Below the pieces are notes generated by a model. It worked only from the letters and a program-made list of their open reading frames with translations, was not told the origin of the DNA and searched no databases. Of a stretch of DNA of 64,000 nucleotides, positions 41,810-50,746 are shown piece by piece. The position numbers were made by a program, and so were the translations under genes. The stretch is from Salinicoccus halitifaciens (GTDB taxonomy: Bacteria > Bacillota > Bacilli > Staphylococcales > Salinicoccaceae), in assembly GCF_021026095.1 (NCBI RefSeq), contig NZ_JAJNCU010000003.1, forward strand, positions 1 through 64,000. Reading direction: 5' to 3'. The first letter of the stretch is position 1, and every line of letters begins with the position of its first letter.

Positions 41810-42885
41810 CAGCCTTCCATGCCCTCATTTCTGTAATAATCGCCGAGGCGTGCATATTCGGGAAGGGCCTTCAGCACCTCATCGCGCTTTTTTGGCCATT
41901 CCTCATCACTGTACTGCGCCTTCAGCTCATTGAAAGGTTCCATGTTATTGACATCATACCGGGTGGTGAGCAGCCAGAGCTCTTCGAGGTAAGCCTCATG
42001 ATCCTTCTTTATCTTATACAATTCCTTCAACTGGACCGTATACTCCCGGCTGAGTCCATGCGGCTTATGATGGATTTCCCTGCCTGCTCTCAACAGTTCA
42101 ATCGCCTGATCATACTCCCCGTTTGAAATGTGCCGGTCTATCGCGAACCGCCTCACTTCAAAGAGGTCCAGATGATCCTCGATGAACGCATCCATCTTAT
42201 CTTCATCATCCATCTGCTCCGCCAGTTCCAGATAGAATTTCGCCCATTTCTCAAGCTCCGCTTTATCCGGCGCGGCTTCACCGACCAGCGACCCGATCTG
42301 CTGGCCCGCGATCTGCAGCTTTCTTTCCATCTGGTTCGGTTCCCTGAAATTATCCAGCAGGAATTCAAGGTACTTATCCGTATCCGTCGCATCACCCAGG
42401 CTCGCATGCCTTGAAATGATCCATCTGAACATTGTGACGGCCACCGACCTCGGCCCGTTGTTCAGGATCGCCTGCCACACCCTGAAGATTTCATCCATGA
42501 TTTCAGATACCACCCCGCCGGCATCTTCTATATGAAGTTTATTGATACGGAGGAAAATCAGCTTGGTGATATCAAATGCTTCTTCGAAATACTTGTTGTT
42601 GACGAGGCCGGTGACTTCATTGTTCAGGAAGTCGTTCAAACCTTTCTCCATCCTTCTCGCTTTCGAATACGGCACAAAGCTGCCTTTGTCGACATTCGGA
42701 TTGACGATTTCCTGATACCGCTTCTTATACTGGTCGAAGTCTCCTTCGGTCAACTCATTGTTGCTGAGGAGCCTGAGGCGCATCACCAGGTTCTCGTCTT
42801 CACTGAGCAGATCCACCACGAAATTCTGCAGCGTTTCCTGATCCGTATTTTCCACAAGGTGCCTCAATTCATTCAAGTTCGTCAT
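41809..42885 (-). CDS. Conserved helical-repeat protein of unknown function
   Basis: This 358-residue protein is predicted to be almost all helical, with many amphipathic pairs (about residues 85-350) and no membrane span or signal. The N-terminal MTNLNELRHLVENTDQETLQNFVVDLLSEDENLVMRLRLL and the later pattern KWAKFYLELAEQMDDEDKMDAFIEDHLDL resemble TPR/HEAT-like scaffolds. In related genomes such proteins can accompany SWIM zinc-finger proteins, but that link is a recollection. It is coupled to the DNA glycosylase-like gene, hinting at DNA maintenance. Confidence 0.55.
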   Translation of the reverse strand: MTNLNELRHLVENTDQETLQNFVVDLLSEDENLVMRLRLLSNNELTEGDFDQYKKRYQEIVNPNVDKGSFVPYSKARRMEKGLNDFLNNEVTGLVNNKYFEEAFDITKLIFLRINKLHIEDAGGVVSEIMDEIFRVWQAILNNGPRSVAVTMFRWIISRHASLGDATDTDKYLEFLLDNFREPNQMERKLQIAGQQIGSLVGEAAPDKAELEKWAKFYLELAEQMDDEDKMDAFIEDHLDLFEVRRFAIDRHISNGEYDQAIELLRAGREIHHKPHGLSREYTVQLKELYKIKKDHEAYLEELWLLTTRYDVNNMEPFNELKAQYSDEEWPKKRDEVLKALPEYARLGDYYRNEGMEG

Positions 42886-42991
42886 TTTCTCACCCGCTTA
42901 ATCAGTTTTCTCACTTCAAGTATACATGAATGCAGTCGCTTCCAAAGGGAAAATACTTCGGGATTTTCATAATATTCCTGCCTTAATACCG

Positions 42992-43017
42992 GATTAATGG
43001 CAGAAAATTCAGGGTAT
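42992..43017 (+). promoter_or_regulatory. Sigma-B-type promoter of the catalase gene
   Basis: GATTAA (42992-42997) and GGGTAT (43012-43017) are separated by 14 bases, close to the general-stress consensus GTTTAA-N13/14-GGGTAT. The -10 ends 36 bases before the ATG. Bacillus katE is a known sigma-B gene. Confidence 0.6.
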
Positions 43018-43053
43018 TGAATAGATAGATTAAAATTTCAGGAGGGGTTTTGA

Positions 43054-45042
43054 ATGTCTAAGAAAAAAGACGAACTGAGGCAACGCGACACGATTGATAA
43101 CACCAAAGAAGCTCCGCTGACGACGAACCAGGGGTTGCCCATGAGTGAAGATGAATTTTCTTTGAAAGCGGGGGAAAGGGGACCGACTTTGATGGAGGAT
43201 TTCCATCTCCGCGAGAAAATCACCCACTTCGACCATGAACGGATTCCCGAACGCGTCGTCCATGCCCGGGGTTTCGGCGTCCACGGTGAGTTTGAGTTAT
43301 ATGAATCACTTGAGAAGTACACGAAGGCGAAATTTCTGACGGAACCTGGTAAGAAGACACCTGTATTCACACGTTTTTCGACTGTTGCCGGAAACCGTGG
43401 TTCAATGGATATACCCCGTGACGTCCGTGGCTTTGCGACGAAATTTTATACCGAAGAAGGAAACTACGACCTGGTGGCTAATAACATGCCTGTATTCTTC
43501 ATGCAGGACGCGATAAAATTCCCGGATATGGTGCATGCAGTCAAGCCTGAACCACATAATGAGATTCCTCAGGCAGCTTCTGCCCATAACACTTTCTGGG
43601 ATTGGGTGGCCATGAATACTGAAAGTGCCCATATGGTCATGTGGCTGATGAGCGACCGGGCACTCCCGAGAAGCTACAGCATGATGGAAGGTTTCGGTGT
43701 GAACACTTTCAGGCTCGTCAATGCCGAAGGCAGAAGCCACTTCGTCAAATTCCACTGGAAACCTCTGGACGGCACCCACTCTGTCCTATGGGACGAAGCA
43801 CAGCTCATCAACGGCAAGAACATCGACTTCAACCGCCAGACGCTGTGGAAAAATATAGAAAATGGCCAGCCCGCGGAGTTCGAACTGGGCCTCCAGATCA
43901 TTCCCGAAGAGGATGAATTCAAGATGGACTTCGATATTTTGGATCCGACGAAATTATGGCCGGAAGAAGACGTGCCTGTACAGATTGTCGGCAAGTTGTC
44001 GTTGAACCAGAATGTCGATAATTACTTTGCGGAAACCGAGCAGGTCGCATTCCATCCGGGGCATGTCGTGCCGGGCATCGACTTCAGCAATGACCCGCTG
44101 CTGCAGGGGCGTTTATTCTCCTATACGGATACACAGCTCATCCGTCTCGGCGGACCGAACTTCCACCAGATTCCGATCAATCGCCCAATATGCCCGTTTT
44201 CGAACAACCAGCGTGACGGTTACCATCAGTCTTACATCCATAAAGGCGGTACGGCACATCATAAGAACCATATGAACAACAACCAGCCTGAGCCGCTCAG
44301 CCCGGAAAAAGGCGGATATGAACACTATAATGAAAAAGTCGAAGGGCGGAAAGTACGCGCAAGGAGCGACAGCTTCAAAGACCATTTCAGCCAGGCGAAG
44401 ATGTTCTTGAACTCCCTGTCAGAACCGGAGAAGCAGCATCTTTACGATGCATTCAGCTTCGAACTCGGCAAATGTGATATGGAAATCCGGAACCTCGTAC
44501 TGAAGGAACTGATCAATAAAATCGACCGTGACCTCGCGGAGTATGTGGCTGATCAAACCGGAGCCGAGCTTCCTGAAGAGAATGAAGAATCCACATACGG
44601 AAAAAGCTCTCCTGCACTCAGCATGATGAACACGAATTTTTCCTTGAAGACTCGCACAGTCGGTGTCATCGTCACACCAGATGTCACAGAAGACACTTTG
44701 AATGAAACAAAATCGAAGCTTGAAGATAATGGCCTGCAGGTCAAATTCATCTCGGATAAAATGCATAAGATCGGCGATATTACATTGGATGAGACGTTCG
44801 ATACGGTGCACTCCGTCCTGTTCGATTCCATGATTATCATGACTGGCGAATCAGAGCTGCCGGCACCGGCGGTCGAGCAGCTGGAGATCGCGTATAAGCA
44901 CAAAAAAGCGATTGGTTTCGGCGGAAACGTCTCTTTTGATCAACTCTCCTTCTCCGATGGGGAAAAAGGCGTATCCAATATAGAGACCGACCTTGATATA
45001 TTCCTCGACGACGTCAAGCATCACAGAGTATGGGACAGATAA
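43054..45042 (+). CDS. katE: Large-subunit heme catalase (KatE/HPII type)
   Basis: This 662-residue catalase decomposes hydrogen peroxide. The distal His70 sits in [14 protein letters not shown], the catalytic Asn in [12 protein letters not shown] (about residues 142-153), and the heme ligand Tyr357 in [11 protein letters not shown]-terminal flavodoxin/DJ-1-like domain ([20 protein letters not shown] onward, about 535-662) marks clade 2 large-subunit enzymes. AGGAGGGG precedes the ATG. It sits behind a sigma-B-type promoter and is followed by a terminator and a tandem hairpin array. Expression in stationary phase or salt stress is expected. Confidence 0.95.
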   Translation: MSKKKDELRQRDTIDNTKEAPLTTNQGLPMSEDEFSLKAGERGPTLMEDFHLREKITHFDHERIPERVVHARGFGVHGEFELYESLEKYTKAKFLTEPGKKTPVFTRFSTVAGNRGSMDIPRDVRGFATKFYTEEGNYDLVANNMPVFFMQDAIKFPDMVHAVKPEPHNEIPQAASAHNTFWDWVAMNTESAHMVMWLMSDRALPRSYSMMEGFGVNTFRLVNAEGRSHFVKFHWKPLDGTHSVLWDEAQLINGKNIDFNRQTLWKNIENGQPAEFELGLQIIPEEDEFKMDFDILDPTKLWPEEDVPVQIVGKLSLNQNVDNYFAETEQVAFHPGHVVPGIDFSNDPLLQGRLFSYTDTQLIRLGGPNFHQIPINRPICPFSNNQRDGYHQSYIHKGGTAHHKNHMNNNQPEPLSPEKGGYEHYNEKVEGRKVRARSDSFKDHFSQAKMFLNSLSEPEKQHLYDAFSFELGKCDMEIRNLVLKELINKIDRDLAEYVADQTGAELPEENEESTYGKSSPALSMMNTNFSLKTRTVGVIVTPDVTEDTLNETKSKLEDNGLQVKFISDKMHKIGDITLDETFDTVHSVLFDSMIIMTGESELPAPAVEQLEIAYKHKKAIGFGGNVSFDQLSFSDGEKGVSNIETDLDIFLDDVKHHRVWDR

Positions 45043-45051
45043 GTGCACTTG

Positions 45052-45083
45052 ATGAGCCCCGGATTTCGGGGCTCTTTTTATTT
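45052..45083 (+). terminator. katE terminator
   Basis: GAGCCCC and GGGGCTC pair around GGATTTC, followed by TTTTTATTT. Confidence 0.85.
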
Positions 45084-45112
45084 GGTCCGGCAATGGTAGA
45101 GCTGTGCTGTCG

Positions 45113-45394
45113 CTACCGGCCAAACGAAACCCCAATTGGCCGATGGGAGCAGTCTACCGGCCAAACGAAGATCCACTTGGCCGATGGAGGCAATCTACCG
45201 GCCAAACGAGACCCCACTTGGCCGATAGGGGCAGTCTATCGGCCAAACGAAAACCCACTTGGCCGATGGGGGCGGTCTACCGGCCAAACGAGACCCCACT
45301 TGGCCGATGGGGACAGTCTATCGGCCAAACGAGACCCCACTTGGCCGATGGGGACAGTCTACCGGCCAAACGAGACCCCACTTGGCCGATGGGG
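45113..45394. repeat. Tandem array: seven units of exactly 41 bp, each an imperfectly looped hairpin
   Basis: GGCCAAACG recurs at 45118, 45159, 45200, 45241, 45282, 45323 and 45364, always 41 bases apart; the last unit is shortened to about 36. Each unit holds CGGCCAA and TTGGCCG as inverted arms around a 12-base loop. The arms are identical in all seven units while three loops differ. The array fills the gap between the katE terminator and the sodC terminator of two convergent genes. Open frames across it on the plus strand are repeat-encoded and lack a convincing ribosome binding site. Confidence 0.92.
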
Positions 45395-45405
45395 TTTTAT
45401 TCATC

Positions 45406-45440
45406 AAAAAAAGCAGAACCCCCAATAAGGGGTTCTGCTC
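45406..45440 (-). terminator. sodC terminator
   Basis: AGCAGAACCCC and GGGGTTCTGCT pair around AATAA, and seven T residues follow on the minus strand. Confidence 0.85.
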
Positions 45441-45451
45441 TGCATCAATCA

Positions 45452-46045
45452 TTACTCCTGTGGTTCCGTGATGACACCGCAAGCCACCGGGTCTCCGGCA
45501 TCGCCTGACGGCTGGGAGACATAGTCATCCGGATCTTCATGGATGATTAAAGATGTACCGCTGTCGGTCATGAGGGAAGTCTCGACTTCCTCATCCAGGA
45601 TCGTCACGTTTTCAGCCGGGACTTCGGTCGACACTGTGCCGTCCTCAGCCACTTCTATGTTTTCAAGATCTCCGGCATGCGGGCCGTCCTCATGGTCGAA
45701 CCCATGGGAGGCATCCGTTGGATTAAAGTGGCTTCCGGCCGTCTCAAAGGTCGGTCCTTCGCACATTCCTGCATCATGTATATGCATGCCGTGTTCGCCG
45801 GGCTCCAGCCCTTCAGCTTCAAGCGCAATCGTGAGGCCGTCCTCTTCAGATTCAGACAGCACCGCCGTGCCGATCGGCTCTTCCTCAGTGTCGTACATCG
45901 TCACTTCGATTTCCTCCGAAGGCGCCTCTGCCGCGCCGTCGCCGTTTCCATCTTCCTCGGCACCCCCGCCGGATTCTTCATCCGCACCGCAGGCCGCCAG
46001 TACAAAAACCATCATGAACAATGGTATAAATGCCCATCGCTTCAT
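45452..46045 (-). CDS. Cu/Zn-type superoxide dismutase lipoprotein
   Basis: This 197-residue exported protein has a lipobox (VLAAC, Cys19) and an acidic Gly-rich linker. The SOD fold shows the copper/zinc ligand stretches GEHGMHIHDAGMCEG (about residues 83-97), GSHFNPTDASHGFDHEDGPHAGDL (about 103-126) and SLIIHEDPDDYVSQPSGDAGDPVACGVI (about 165-192). The conserved cysteine pair (in MCEGP and VACGVI) is present. It would detoxify superoxide at the outer membrane face, next to the catalase gene but in the opposite direction. Some relatives (YojM) are inactive; here the ligands look complete. Confidence 0.87.
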   Translation of the reverse strand: MKRWAFIPLFMMVFVLAACGADEESGGGAEEDGNGDGAAEAPSEEIEVTMYDTEEEPIGTAVLSESEEDGLTIALEAEGLEPGEHGMHIHDAGMCEGPTFETAGSHFNPTDASHGFDHEDGPHAGDLENIEVAEDGTVSTEVPAENVTILDEEVETSLMTDSGTSLIIHEDPDDYVSQPSGDAGDPVACGVITEPQE

Positions 46046-46118
46046 TAAACATCCCTCCTTAACTTTACTGGGTCTGTTCCCTGTTCAGGGTGGAATAAAA
46101 CCGGTTCTGCATTAAACG

Positions 46119-47306
46119 TCATTCCAAATCGTAATTGGCACCTCTTGAATACTGGTTGGATGCATCCCAGAGCAGGAATTCATCTATACCGTTGTCTTTA
46201 AGTGCCTGGATCTGTGCTTCGACTTCATCTGCGCCATACTCCAAATAATTTCCTGCACCGAGGTAGGATGCGGTGAAGTCCTGCAGCCACGGCCTGCTGA
46301 TCGGCGGGTCGTCAAGTTCTGCAAGCACTGCGTTTTCTTCCTGCGCATATTGATTGATCACTTCATACGGTTCGGTATCCGGGGCATCGATGCCGAATAA
46401 TCCCGGTCCCCAGTGGCTTGGATAGATCATTGAAGAAATGACATCCACTTCTTCCGAGATACGGCTGAAGTCCTGTCCGATACCTTCCGCCGCACCATGC
46501 GTTGCAGAGTACCCGAAGATGTCGACGGATACGTCCACACCGTAAGGCTGCAGCTCATCATATGCATATTCAACGAAGTCGGTCACTGCATCGACCCTCC
46601 GTTCACCGGCTTCCCTGTCGTCGTCATATTCCCCAAGGTCATAATCAAGGGAATCCCCGTAAAATTCGAACCCTTCCGGGAATCTGACATAGTCGAACTG
46701 GATTTCCTTAAATCCGAGCTTCGCCGCTTCCACCGCGATATCGACATTGTAATCCCATACTTCCTTCAGGAAAGGATTGACGAAGTTTTCACCACGTCCG
46801 TTCGCCCAAACCGAGCCATCGGCGTTCTGGAAGGACAACTCCGGTGCCTCTGCAGCAAGCCTCGAATCCTTGAATACGACGATGCGTGCAATCGGATAAA
46901 TCTGATTCTCTTCCATCTGCGCCATCAGCGTCTCAGGGTCGACGTACGAATGCATGTTATCGACTGCAACTTCATTCTCAAGCGGCAGCTCCATCATGAT
47001 GTCGCCCATGTCCTCTTTCACGTCTATGACCATCGAATTCAATCCGGAAGTGCTCACATAGTCGACCAGTTCGTTCATCGGCTGTTCGCTCCCGGCGATG
47101 TAGCCCGAGACGAATATGCCCCTGACACCCTCCTCCGGATAAGGTATTTCAACACCGCTGTCATAGGTGAAGTGTGACGGCATCTCTTCCGGCGCATTTA
47201 AAACCGGCTCATCGCTGATGTCCAGCACATCGGCATCCGCCTTTCCCGCAGTCACCGCGGAAATGACAGCAAACAGCATGACCGCCATTAATGATTTCAT
47301 CTTCAT
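46119..47306 (-). CDS. Secreted putative glycoside hydrolase (DUF4015, TIM barrel)
   Basis: This 395-residue protein has a signal peptide (MKMKSLMAVMLFAVISAVTAGKADA) and the DUF4015 pattern: VRGIFVSGYIAGS (about residues 60-72), LNSMVIDVKEDMGDIM (about 89-104) and the barrel segments LGFKEIQFDYVRFPEGF (about 198-214), VDVSVDIFGYSATHG and DVISSMIYPSHWGPG. It is probably a cell-envelope polysaccharide hydrolase. Its ATG overlaps the upstream deacetylase stop by four bases (ATGA), so the three envelope genes form one operon. Confidence 0.85.
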   Translation of the reverse strand: MKMKSLMAVMLFAVISAVTAGKADADVLDISDEPVLNAPEEMPSHFTYDSGVEIPYPEEGVRGIFVSGYIAGSEQPMNELVDYVSTSGLNSMVIDVKEDMGDIMMELPLENEVAVDNMHSYVDPETLMAQMEENQIYPIARIVVFKDSRLAAEAPELSFQNADGSVWANGRGENFVNPFLKEVWDYNVDIAVEAAKLGFKEIQFDYVRFPEGFEFYGDSLDYDLGEYDDDREAGERRVDAVTDFVEYAYDELQPYGVDVSVDIFGYSATHGAAEGIGQDFSRISEEVDVISSMIYPSHWGPGLFGIDAPDTEPYEVINQYAQEENAVLAELDDPPISRPWLQDFTASYLGAGNYLEYGADEVEAQIQALKDNGIDEFLLWDASNQYSRGANYDLE

Positions 47307-48154
47307 TCCGAATCCTCCGTTTCCATGCTCTCAATATTTTCAGGGTCTACAATTTCATACCCCTCTGCTTCAAGCCCCTCTACGATGTCCGGTAATGCCG
47401 CGGCAGTCCACTCCCTGTCGTGCATGAGCAGGTTTGCGCCATCCGTGAGAAGTTCCGTATTGACCATGATGTCCGCCAGCGCCCCGGGATCCTGATAATC
47501 CGCCTCCCAGTCATAGCCGTAAGTCCAGTTCATCAGTGTCATGCCCTCTTCTTCAGCGATGCGCACCGATTCTTCGGTGTTGATGCCGAACGGCGCCCTG
47601 AAGAATCTTGGACGCTCACCGGTGATCTCCTCGATCAGGTCGCTCGTGACGGTGATCTCTTCCCTCGTCTCTTCCGGTGTGATCTGGTTCAGGTACGGGT
47701 GCGTCGTGGTGTGGTTGCCGATTTCAAAGCCCATCGCATGGATTTCTTCGAGCGCTTCCTGGCCCGCTTCATCCTGGATGAACATGCCGTTTACGAAAAA
47801 TATCGCACCGGCATCCATCTCACTCAATGTTTCCGCCATTTCGACCGCCTGTCCGTCCGGTGCATCATCGATCGTGATCAATGCGACTTCGGGATCTGCG
47901 TCATCGATCGGCACGATCTGAAATGTTTCAGGATGCACTTCATAGGAGAACCCAGGCTCGGTTTCTTCCGTTGCTTCCGTTTCGTCAGCTGTGCCTTCTT
48001 CAGGAGCTGCCTCTTCCCCGGCCGCTTCTCCTTCCGACTCTTCGGCAGCCTGGTCTTCAGGCGCCTCCGGCTGTTCTGCGTCCTCTTCATCGCCGGCACC
48101 CCCGCAGGCTGCAAGCAGCAGGACGAACATCAGCATGAATATATGTTTCATCAT
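47303..48154 (-). CDS. Polysaccharide deacetylase (CE4) lipoprotein
   Basis: This 283-residue protein has a lipobox (LLLAAC, Cys17) and a long acidic Glu/Ala linker (to about residue 70). The NodB domain shows motif 1 as ALITIDDAPDGQ (about 90-101, with TIDDAP in place of TFDDGP), the metal histidine motif GNHTTTHPYL (about 147-156) and motif 3 RFFRAPFG (about 186-193). It likely removes acetyl groups from wall glycans. It overlaps its upstream and downstream genes by ATGA. Confidence 0.87.
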   Translation of the reverse strand: MMKHIFMLMFVLLLAACGGAGDEEDAEQPEAPEDQAAEESEGEAAGEEAAPEEGTADETEATEETEPGFSYEVHPETFQIVPIDDADPEVALITIDDAPDGQAVEMAETLSEMDAGAIFFVNGMFIQDEAGQEALEEIHAMGFEIGNHTTTHPYLNQITPEETREEITVTSDLIEEITGERPRFFRAPFGINTEESVRIAEEEGMTLMNWTYGYDWEADYQDPGALADIMVNTELLTDGANLLMHDREWTAAALPDIVEGLEAEGYEIVDPENIESMETEDSE

Positions 48155-48786
48155 GACTCATCCTCCCCGCTGAGGAGTTCCATTGCATGATTTTTATTCT
48201 CCTCCAGATTCGTCAGGGATTCGTTCAGGGAGCGGTAATGCTCATCGAGTGATTCATGCTGCTCGTTCACCGTCTCGAGGCCTTCGTTGAAATCCTCATA
48301 ATCTGCTGATGACTCCCCGAGTGAATTGTAATACTCACGTTCTGCTTCCAATACTTCTTCGTACTGGGGGATGAACGCTTCCATCGTCCCATTGATCGAC
48401 CCGAGGTTTTCCGTAATGGATGATACGGTGTCCTCGATCTCCGCCTCGTCTTCCTGGAAAGTGACCTCCTGCAGTTCCTCATTCACGGATTCATGGGTCG
48501 AGACGCCTTCCCTCAAGTTCTCCAGGACGGCGCTCCTTTCATCCACATTCGTGAACACTTCTGCCGAGGAGTCGGCAAAATTCGATAAATTTTCTCCTTC
48601 AAGCGATGTTTCAAAATCCTCCTGAAGCTGATCTTCGTAGTTGATGAGTGTTTGCAAGTCCTGTTGTAATGATGATTCTTCAAGTGTTTCCATCTGGTCT
48701 TCCACCTGGGCGGAGGCGTTGCCGCACCCTCCCATCACTAATATGACACCTGATAATAAAAACATTTTTTGCAATCCTTGTCTCAT
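48151..48786 (-). CDS. YkyA-type cell-wall binding lipoprotein
   Basis: This 211-residue protein has a lipobox (LVMGGC, Cys21) and is otherwise a long acidic helical coiled coil (about residues 28-205; NLREGVSTHESVNEELQEV and LETVNEQHESLDEHYRSLNESLTNLEENKNHAMELL). It matches the Bacillus YkyA family of putative cell-wall binding lipoproteins. AGGAG precedes the ATG. It is the first gene of the envelope operon with the deacetylase and the glycoside hydrolase. Confidence 0.8.
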   Translation of the reverse strand: MRQGLQKMFLLSGVILVMGGCGNASAQVEDQMETLEESSLQQDLQTLINYEDQLQEDFETSLEGENLSNFADSSAEVFTNVDERSAVLENLREGVSTHESVNEELQEVTFQEDEAEIEDTVSSITENLGSINGTMEAFIPQYEEVLEAEREYYNSLGESSADYEDFNEGLETVNEQHESLDEHYRSLNESLTNLEENKNHAMELLSGEDES

Positions 48787-48951
48787 ACATATCTCCTTAT
48801 ATTTGGTTTAGAGCCATTATAACAACTATATATGGAAAAGGTATGTATAATCCTGCTTTTTTTGAAGAAATTGGGGGAAAAGGGAATTCGCTGTACGTTT
48901 AGCCGTCTTCCCCACGGGTTACAGTACAATAAAGATCGGAAGGTGAATGAA

Positions 48952-49686
48952 ATGAATGAGCTGCTGAACTATACGGAACACAGGACCGCACCCCTGCCCT
49001 CCGGCCCGTGGGTGATGTTCCAGAAATGGGAAGAGGTGGTGACCCTCCACATCCCCGTCGATCCGGAGGAGTTATCCCATCATGTGCCCGATGAGCTTGA
49101 GCTGGATGTATATGAAGGGCGGGCATGGATCTCGATATTCCCGTTCAATGTAAAGAACCTGAAGTTCAGGAATATACCGAGGTTCCCGTATTTCCATAAA
49201 TTTCTGGAGCTGAACACGAGGACCTACGTGAAGCATAAAGGCATACCGGGTGTTTATTTCTTCAGCCTGGATGCCGAAAAGATCATTCCGGTGCTCGGTG
49301 CCCGGACGGCGACGCTCCCGTATTATAAAGCGAAGATGAAGAGGCAGAGGAAAAACGGATGGACACATTTCTACAGCAGACGCCAGCATGACGCAAAAGC
49401 ATGGTTCGACGGCAGGTATAAAGTCCTGTCCAGTGCCGCACCGTCCGAGGAAGGCACGCTGGACCACTGGCTGTTCGAGCGCTACAGGCTGTATAAGACG
49501 CTCGGGGGGAAAGTGATGCATATCGGCATCCACCATCTGAAATGGAAGCTTGCCGACGTCTCAGTCGACTATGATCCCGATTCCATCAATTCACTACTGC
49601 CCGGCGATATGACCGGGGAGCCCGTCATCGCGCACTATACGCCGGAACTGGATGTACTTTTCTGGCCGCCTTACAAGTCCGAGTGA
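48952..49686 (+). CDS. YqjF family (DUF2071) protein
   Basis: This 244-residue protein has the DUF2071 pattern PWVMFQKWEEVVTLHIPVDPEELSHHVPDELELDVYEGRAWISIFPFNVKNLKFRNIPRFPYFHKFLELNTRTYVKHKGIPGVYFFSLDA compressed over about residues 18-108. The function of the family is unknown; the fold is acetoacetate-decarboxylase-like in relatives. The ORF extends to 48832, but GGAAGG lies before the ATG at 48952, where homology would begin. It is divergent from the envelope operon. Confidence 0.82.
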   Translation: MNELLNYTEHRTAPLPSGPWVMFQKWEEVVTLHIPVDPEELSHHVPDELELDVYEGRAWISIFPFNVKNLKFRNIPRFPYFHKFLELNTRTYVKHKGIPGVYFFSLDAEKIIPVLGARTATLPYYKAKMKRQRKNGWTHFYSRRQHDAKAWFDGRYKVLSSAAPSEEGTLDHWLFERYRLYKTLGGKVMHIGIHHLKWKLADVSVDYDPDSINSLLPGDMTGEPVIAHYTPELDVLFWPPYKSE

Positions 49687-49693
49687 TGCGTGA

Positions 49694-50173
49694 TCACCCT
49701 ATTGGCCTGCTCATGATGATCTGCCGGCCGACCGGCCCTTCAAAACTGCGGCCCGTGTCTTTGAATCCGGCTTTTTCATATACATGCTGTGCCGCTTTGT
49801 TTCTGACATTGACGCCAAGGACCACTTCGTCGACATTACCGTAATGTGCTTTCACGAAAGCATCGAGCTTCCGAAATGAGCCACTGGCGATGCCCCGGCC
49901 CTGCTTCCTCGAATCGACGGAATAGCTGAACATCACGAGCGCATCCGGATTGTCGCTGTATTCCTTCACCACACTGCCGCTCTGTAAAATAAAGACCCCG
50001 GCAACACTGCGCTGGATGATCAGCACCATCCGGCGCCGGGGATCATGCAGGCAGCTTTCGAGCACATCCAGCGGCCGGGCGGAAAAGTGCGCATCCTCAT
50101 CCGTCAGTACATACGCCTTCAAGTCATCGTAGTATGAATCATCGTAGAACTTCAGCTTCACTTCTTCAGTCAT
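49694..50173 (-). CDS. GNAT N-acetyltransferase
   Basis: This protein of about 159 residues carries the acetyl-CoA motif VDSRKQGRGIASGSFRKLDAFVKAHYGNVDEVVLGVNVRNKAAQHVYEKAGFKDTG over about residues 85-139, typical of RimI/RimJ-like GNATs. Three start codons lie close together (GTG 50182, ATG 50179, ATG 50173). AGGTG spacing favours 50173. It converges on the YqjF gene with only seven bases between stops. The acceptor is unknown. Confidence 0.75.
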   Translation of the reverse strand: MTEEVKLKFYDDSYYDDLKAYVLTDEDAHFSARPLDVLESCLHDPRRRMVLIIQRSVAGVFILQSGSVVKEYSDNPDALVMFSYSVDSRKQGRGIASGSFRKLDAFVKAHYGNVDEVVLGVNVRNKAAQHVYEKAGFKDTGRSFEGPVGRQIIMSRPIG

Positions 50174-50255
50174 ATCCATCACCTGTCTGTCGGAATTTCA
50201 ATCATTGTTCATGATACTATATAAATGGTCACTTTTATAACCGGGAGGGGTTTGA

Positions 50256-50708
50256 ATGATACTGGTCAGTGCATGCCTCATCGGAGAAAATGTACGCTAT
50301 GACGGCAACAACAGTCTAAATGAGAAAATCAGGCGCCTGATGGATGCGGGCCGCGCACTGCCCGTCTGCCCGGAAGTTTTCGGCGGCCTGCCGACACCGA
50401 GGCATCCGGCGGAAATCCAGGGCGGGGACGGGCATGATGTGCTGGAAGGCAGGGCCAGGGTCGTCGACACTGCCGGCAAAGACGTCACCGCACACTTTTT
50501 AAAAGGTGCATACGACACACTCGAGATTTTCAGGCAATACGCGCCCACAATGGTCGTCCTGAAGGAAAACAGCCCGTCATGCGGCAGCAAAGCCATTTAC
50601 GACGGCACCTTCAGCGGCAATAAAGTCCCCGGCGCCGGTGTGACGACGGCCCTTTTGGAGAAAAACGGCATCAAGGTCATATCGGAAAAAGAGTTTGAGG
50701 CATTATAA
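50256..50708 (+). CDS. DUF523 family protein
   Basis: This 150-residue protein shows the family pattern MILVSACLIGENVRYDGNNS (residues 1-20), LPVCPEVFGGLPTPRHPAEI (about 36-55) and VLKENSPSCGSKAIYDGTFSG (about 95-115), with three conserved cysteines (Cys7, Cys39, Cys104). The cysteines suggest metal or iron-sulfur binding, and the family has no proven role. GGAGGGG precedes the ATG. It converges on the BCCT gene at a shared hairpin. Confidence 0.85.
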   Translation: MILVSACLIGENVRYDGNNSLNEKIRRLMDAGRALPVCPEVFGGLPTPRHPAEIQGGDGHDVLEGRARVVDTAGKDVTAHFLKGAYDTLEIFRQYAPTMVVLKENSPSCGSKAIYDGTFSGNKVPGAGVTTALLEKNGIKVISEKEFEAL

Positions 50709-50740
50709 AAAGCGGCTGTCCATCAGGACAGCCGCTTAAA
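50707..50740 (-). terminator. Terminator of the first BCCT gene
   Basis: AAGCGGCTGTCC and GGACAGCCGCTT pair around ATCA, with five T residues following on the minus strand. The plus strand has only TAAATTAT, so it may also partly terminate the DUF523 gene. Confidence 0.82.
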
Positions 50741-50746
50741 TTATGG

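Noticed and set aside
42961-43000. Possible PerR box before katE
   Set aside because: TTCATAATATTCC has only a loose dyad resemblance to the PerR consensus. The sigma-B-type promoter explains the region better.
45113-45394. CRISPR array
   Set aside because: There are no unique spacers. The whole 41-base unit is repeated, and no cas gene is present in the window.
45030-45508. Overlapping frames encoding repeated RPNETPLGRWGQSTGQ-type peptides across the 41-bp array
   Set aside because: They arise in all plus-strand frames because the repeat lacks stop codons. There is no ribosome binding site, and the start lies inside katE or the array itself.
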